This document shows positions 5,075 to 8,740 of a DNA stretch of 8,740 nucleotides, one piece after another; position 1 is the stretch's first letter, and every line of letters begins with the position of its first letter. The position numbers and the translations under genes are program-made. The stretch comes from Betaproteobacteria bacterium (lineage in GTDB: Bacteria > Pseudomonadota > Gammaproteobacteria > Burkholderiales > Ferrovaceae), in assembly GCA_028870615.1 (NCBI GenBank), contig JAGWPH010000159.1, positions 1-8,740 of the forward strand, in the 5' to 3' direction. The notes beneath the pieces were generated by a model. That model saw nothing but the letters and a program-made list of their open reading frames with translations, was not told the DNA's origin and did not search any database.

Positions 5075-7243
5075 ATGGTACGCATCACCGCATCATCCCG
5101 TACGGCCCTGGTCCTGGTCTTGCCGATCATTGTCCTGACGGTCCCTGCCGCGTCCGCCGAACCTTCCCAGACGGGAGGCGATGAGCCCGTCGCCCAAGCC
5201 CAGACCATCACCGTCATCTCAAAAAAACTCAATGACACTCGAAATCTGGTATCCCCGGATTCCGGCAGTACCCAGTACCAGTTTTCGGATACCGACATTG
5301 CCCACTTACCCCAGGGCAACGCCACCCCGTTGAACCAGGTGCTGCTGCAGGCTCCAGGCATTGTGCAGGATGGTTTCGGCCAGGTGCACGTGCGCGGGGA
5401 TCACGGCAATCTTCAATACCGGATCAATGGCGTCATGATTCCGGAAGCGTTGAGCGGGTTTGGCCAGATGCTGGACACGCGCATTGCCGACAAGCTCACG
5501 GTCATGACCGGCGTCTTGCCTGCCCAATATGGATACCGTACGGCCGGCATCGTGGATATTCAAACCCGGGGCCCGGGTTCGGAGCCTGGCGGGGAAATCT
5601 CCGTGCAGGGGGGCAGTCGCAACTATGGAGAAACTGCAGGAATCGCCAACGGTTCCATGGGAAAATTCAGCTATACCCTCACTGGGTCGATCATGACGTC
5701 GCAACAGGGCGTCGACAATCCGGCCAACACCCTCAACGCATTTCATGACCAGACCCGGCAGGGCAAGGGATTTGGTTTTTTGTCCTACGATCTCACTCCG
5801 CAGGATCGGCTCAGCCTGACTTTTGGACAGTCACAGAATCTGTTCCAGATTCCCGACAACCCAGGGCTCACCGCGCAATGTTGCAGTTCAACCCTGACAC
5901 CTACCCCAGCCCCCCTGGGGTTGAACGCCACGCAGGCTGAGCATAACCAGTTCGAGGTGGCGAGCTACCAGTCTCACGGCAACTCCTGGGCCGATACCCA
6001 GGTATCTGTGTACCACCGGCTTTCCGAAGTGCATTACACCCCGGATCCCGCCTTGGGCGATCTGTTTTACAGCGGGATCAGCAACGATGTCATCCGTCGC
6101 AATGAAGCGCAAGGTTTGCAGACCGATACGGGCATCGACTGGCGCGAGGGCCACCGGCTGCATGCCGGATTGATGGTGCAACAGGAGCGCTATCTCACCA
6201 ATAACCAGTCGCAGGTTTATTGTCTCGGTCCCTCGTCGGTATGTGCCGGCAATCAGTTGAGCGACGCTGGCATCGCTACCAGCGCACCGACCGGCATCAT
6301 CGACAACACTAGCGGGATCAGCCACTTCTGGGGCGTCTCGTTGCAGGATGAGTGGAAATACAGTTCGTCGGTGACGCTCAATTACGGTCTGCGCTACGAT
6401 CAGAACGCGATGCTGATCAACGAGCACCAGGTCAGTCCGCGCATCAGCCTCGTGTATGACATGACGTCAGTCACCCGTATGCATGCAGGCTTTGGGAGTT
6501 ATTTCACACCGCCTGCCGCGGGTCTCATCAATACGCGCACTGTGGGGCTCTTCACCAACACCACCAACGCCTCGCAGGTCCAGGCCGATTCACCGGTCAA
6601 GTCGGAAAGTTCGGACTACCTGGATATGGGGATGTCCCACCAGTGGTCCGATCAAATTACCCTGAATGTGGATGGCTATTATCGCAAGGTTCGGAACCTG
6701 CTTGATGAAGGGCAGTTCGGCAACGCGCTGGTTTTTTCGGACTTCAATTACCAGGAAGGCCGCATCTATGGCTTGGAACTCTCCGGCACATGGCACCAGG
6801 AGCGATGGACAGGCACGCTCAATACGGCTGTGGGGCGGGCGCAGGGCCGGGGCATTGAGTCGGGCCAGTTCAACTTTTCACCGGGGCTGATCAATTACAT
6901 CAACAACCACTGGGTATACCTGGACCACGATCAGCGCTATACGATCTCGGGTAGCCTGGGCTACCGCACCGACTGGGCCAACTTTACTTCGGATGCCATT
7001 TTTGGCAGCGGCTTGCGCAGCGGATTTGCCAATACCGGGACCATGCCGGGTTACGTCACCTTCAACACGGCAGCAACGCACCTGTTCAAGACCGGGGAGT
7101 GGGGGGATGTGGAGGGACGGCTGACCTTGCTCAATGTCTTCGATCGCAGCTATGAACTGCGCGATGGCACGGGCATCGGGGTGGGAGCGCCGCAGTACGG
7201 CCTGCGCCGTACTGTCATCATGGGACTGACCCGCTTCTTTTAG
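5075..7243 (+). CDS. TonB-dependent outer-membrane receptor
   Basis: This 722-aa receptor imports a scarce ligand (metal chelate, cobalamin or similar) across the outer membrane using TonB/ExbBD energy. Residues 1-28 are a signal peptide ending ASA, with cleavage expected after residue 28. A TonB-box-like segment TITVISK is near 44-50. The plug domain follows (about 65-165), with VHVRGDHGN and YRINGVMIPE, then VLPAQYGYRTAGIVDIQTRG, the usual plug end. The rest is a beta-barrel of alternating amphipathic strands ending in the C-terminal Phe (MGLTRFF) needed for barrel assembly. Cys269-Cys270 and Cys383/Cys390 sit in predicted loop regions and may form disulfides or bind ligand. The preceding DUF2946-like gene hints at copper or another metal, but the substrate is not established. 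The stop TAG overlaps the convergent xerC stop by four bases. Confidence 0.93.
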   Translation: MVRITASSRTALVLVLPIIVLTVPAASAEPSQTGGDEPVAQAQTITVISKKLNDTRNLVSPDSGSTQYQFSDTDIAHLPQGNATPLNQVLLQAPGIVQDGFGQVHVRGDHGNLQYRINGVMIPEALSGFGQMLDTRIADKLTVMTGVLPAQYGYRTAGIVDIQTRGPGSEPGGEISVQGGSRNYGETAGIANGSMGKFSYTLTGSIMTSQQGVDNPANTLNAFHDQTRQGKGFGFLSYDLTPQDRLSLTFGQSQNLFQIPDNPGLTAQCCSSTLTPTPAPLGLNATQAEHNQFEVASYQSHGNSWADTQVSVYHRLSEVHYTPDPALGDLFYSGISNDVIRRNEAQGLQTDTGIDWREGHRLHAGLMVQQERYLTNNQSQVYCLGPSSVCAGNQLSDAGIATSAPTGIIDNTSGISHFWGVSLQDEWKYSSSVTLNYGLRYDQNAMLINEHQVSPRISLVYDMTSVTRMHAGFGSYFTPPAAGLINTRTVGLFTNTTNASQVQADSPVKSESSDYLDMGMSHQWSDQITLNVDGYYRKVRNLLDEGQFGNALVFSDFNYQEGRIYGLELSGTWHQERWTGTLNTAVGRAQGRGIESGQFNFSPGLINYINNHWVYLDHDQRYTISGSLGYRTDWANFTSDAIFGSGLRSGFANTGTMPGYVTFNTAATHLFKTGEWGDVEGRLTLLNVFDRSYELRDGTGIGVGAPQYGLRRTVIMGLTRFF

Positions 7244-8151
7244 CCTTTGCGACGTGCCCGCGGATGGGCCGCATCGTAGATCCGGGCCAGGTGTTGAAAG
7301 TCCAGGTGGGTATAAACCTGGGTGGAAGTAATGCTGGCATGACCCAGCATATCCTGCACGGCGCGCAGGTCTCCGCTGGATTGCAGCACATGGGAGGCAA
7401 AAGAGTGACGCAAGACGTGCGGATGGACCCTGTCGGCGAGGCCCAGTTGTTGCGCACGCAGGCTGACGCGGGCCTCGATACTGCGACCGCTCAGCCGCTT
7501 TCCGGTCTGGGTGACGAACAATGCCGAATGGTCTCCCGCCACGCTGGCGCGGTATTGCAGCCAGAGCTGCAGTGCTTCCAGAGCCTTCTGTCCTACCGGG
7601 ATCAGGCGCGTCTTGGACCCTTTTCCGGTGACGATCACGGTGTGATCGGTGCGGTTGACGTCTGGTACGTCCAATCCGGCAAGCTCGGACAATCGCAATC
7701 CTGAAGAGTAAAACAACTCCAGCATGGCGTGGTCACGCAGGGCCAGGAAGCCCTCGCCGGATAGGCGCATCAGCTGTGCCGCAGCATCCGGAGTGAGCGC
7801 ATGGGGCAGTTTTTTTGGGGATTTTGGCGGGCGAACGTCGGCGCAGGGGTTGTGCTGAAAACCGTGGTCCCGCGCCAGAAAATCAAAAAAACCGCGCCAG
7901 GCCGAGAGTGCCCTTCCCAGGCTTCGCCCGGACAGGCCACGTCCATGCAAGGTGGAGATATATCGTCGAATGTCGTGGGAGCTCAAGGTGCCCAGGGATT
8001 GTTTGCCGGCGAGTTGCAGCAGGAGGACGAGATCGCGGGCATAGCCTTTTTCAGTGTGCAAGGACAGACGGCGTTCCACCCGAAGATGGGACAGATAGTC
8101 TTCCCGTAACCGCTCGGATGGTGCGGGATCAGGGGGCAGGATCGGAGGCAT
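7240..8151 (-). CDS. xerC: Tyrosine recombinase XerC
   Basis: This 303-aa site-specific recombinase acts with XerD at dif, under FtsK control, to resolve chromosome dimers. An N-terminal SAM-like core-binding domain (about 10-100) precedes the catalytic domain. All six catalytic residues are visible: Arg153 (SSGLRLSEL), Lys177 (TGKGSKTR), His245 and Arg248 (HPHVLRHSF), His271 (MLGHASI) and nucleophile Tyr280 (TQVYTHL). Length matches the family. XerC is preferred over XerD because it directly follows a DUF484 gene, as in many proteobacteria (the dapF-yigA-xerC neighbourhood of E. coli). The ATG overlaps the DUF484 gene by 23 bases and lacks a clear Shine-Dalgarno site. A GGCCC-TTC-GGGCC hairpin (8159-8171) stands just upstream of the start and may affect coupled translation. 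Confidence 0.96.
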   Translation of the reverse strand: MPPILPPDPAPSERLREDYLSHLRVERRLSLHTEKGYARDLVLLLQLAGKQSLGTLSSHDIRRYISTLHGRGLSGRSLGRALSAWRGFFDFLARDHGFQHNPCADVRPPKSPKKLPHALTPDAAAQLMRLSGEGFLALRDHAMLELFYSSGLRLSELAGLDVPDVNRTDHTVIVTGKGSKTRLIPVGQKALEALQLWLQYRASVAGDHSALFVTQTGKRLSGRSIEARVSLRAQQLGLADRVHPHVLRHSFASHVLQSSGDLRAVQDMLGHASITSTQVYTHLDFQHLARIYDAAHPRARRKG

Positions 8152-8740
8152 GGGTCTGGGCCCGAAGGGCCGCGCTCAGCAAATCGGCGATACGGTTGAG
8201 GTAGAACGTCCCCATGTCCGGATAAAAGCGGTTTTCATCCGGGGAGGCCAGCAACAGGACGCCAAAGGTGTCCTTGTCGCGCAGGGGCATCATGGCAAAG
8301 GAGCGCAGGCTGGGTGCGGCACTTTCAAACCAGCGACTGGTTTCGTAGACCGCATGATGGCCGCAGTGCGGGGTTTCCATATGGCTCACGAATTCCCGTA
8401 GTTCGCTCTGGACGGGTGAAAACTCGATGCGACCATTTTCTTGCGCAATGCCCCACAGACGGATGGCGCACTGGGGAACTGCAAAATCATCATTCAACTG
8501 ACGTTGCGTGATATCCAGGACCGAGGACAGGGAACGTGCGCCAATCAGGCTGACGGCCAGGCGGTGCACCTTGCTGCTGGTGTTGTCGTTGGAGCCGGCG
8601 TAGCTGATCAATTCGTTCATGCGTGATTCCAGGGCGCGATTTTTCTCGCGCAAGGCTTGCAACTGTCGTTCGCTCAGAGAGACAGCGTGGGTCCCATGCG
8701 GATGGGGCAGGTTGATGTCCACCAGCAGCGCGCTATGGGA
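8129..8740 (-). CDS. DUF484 family protein (YigA-like), N-terminus outside window
   Basis: The frame is open to the window edge and reads SHSALLVDINLPHPHG at its visible start, a typical internal DUF484 segment. The gene is therefore 5'-truncated here and the GTG at 8720-8722 is not the start. 203 residues are visible: the LPHPHG motif, a helical coiled-coil-like stretch (SLSERQLQALREKNRALESRMNEL), then a GAF-like domain with FAMMPLRDKDTFGVLLLASPDENRFYPDMGTFYLNRIADLL. The family is of unknown biochemical function and is regularly encoded directly upstream of xerC, as here with a 23-base overlap, so the two are almost certainly co-transcribed. The promoter must lie beyond the right edge. Confidence 0.93.
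   Translation of the reverse strand, partial: SHSALLVDINLPHPHGTHAVSLSERQLQALREKNRALESRMNELISYAGSNDNTSSKVHRLAVSLIGARSLSSVLDITQRQLNDDFAVPQCAIRLWGIAQENGRIEFSPVQSELREFVSHMETPHCGHHAVYETSRWFESAAPSLRSFAMMPLRDKDTFGVLLLASPDENRFYPDMGTFYLNRIADLLSAALRAQTHASDPAP

Noticed and set aside
8129..8722. GTG at 8720-8722 as the DUF484 start
   Set aside because: The frame stays open to the window edge and the upstream residues SHSALLV match the usual sequence before LPHPHG in this family, so the gene is truncated by the window.
1..8740. CRISPR array, tRNA or rRNA gene, phage or defence island
   Set aside because: No spaced direct repeats, cloverleaf, rRNA-like segment or further mobile genes were seen. xerC is the housekeeping recombinase by its DUF484 neighbour, not an integrase.

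Overview
This window holds ordinary proteobacterial housekeeping and envelope genes with one small, structurally complete IS200/IS605-type (IS1341-like) element inserted among them. The organism is probably a beta-proteobacterium or a close relative (gamma-proteobacteria, Acidithiobacillia). This rests on the DUF484-xerC gene pair, an LplT-like MFS protein and the moderately GC-rich coding style. No 16S or marker gene is present to settle the taxonomy.

Layout. From the left edge the plus strand carries the 3' part of tyrS (tyrosyl-tRNA synthetase, 2-634). A 434-aa LplT-like MFS transporter follows (625-1929, TTG start overlapping tyrS). After the mobile element come a MATE efflux pump (3215-4633), a 124-aa exported His/Cys protein resembling DUF2946 (4626-5000), and a 722-aa TonB-dependent outer-membrane receptor (5075-7243). 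The minus strand at the right carries xerC (7240-8151) and the 5'-truncated DUF484 gene (8129-8740). The plus-strand genes are packed tightly, with overlaps or near-overlaps at almost every junction. The receptor and xerC meet tail to tail with overlapping stop codons.

The mobile element (about 1926-3211, 1286 bp) reads on the minus strand. It encodes TnpB and, just upstream, a 43-aa ribbon-helix-helix (RHH) protein whose stop overlaps the tnpB GTG start (GTGA). No TnpA transposase is present. The left end is a nested stem structure. The right end is a bulged hairpin followed by TCAA, which is the expected place for an omega-RNA scaffold. ATTGA occurs at both edges. Removing the element rejoins the MFS and MATE genes as TGATG, a one-base stop/start overlap, so the element appears to have entered exactly at an operon junction without cutting either protein.

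The most interesting unit is this RHH-TnpB cassette. A 21-bp near-perfect palindrome covers the RHH start codon and could be an autoregulatory operator. TnpB has Gly where the canonical RuvC-II catalytic Glu should be, while the RuvC-I and RuvC-III Asp residues and the zinc-finger cysteines are kept. The natural reading is either a TnpB clade with a rearranged active site or a nuclease-weakened RNA-guided binder under RHH control. Whether the cassette is already described cannot be decided from the sequence alone.
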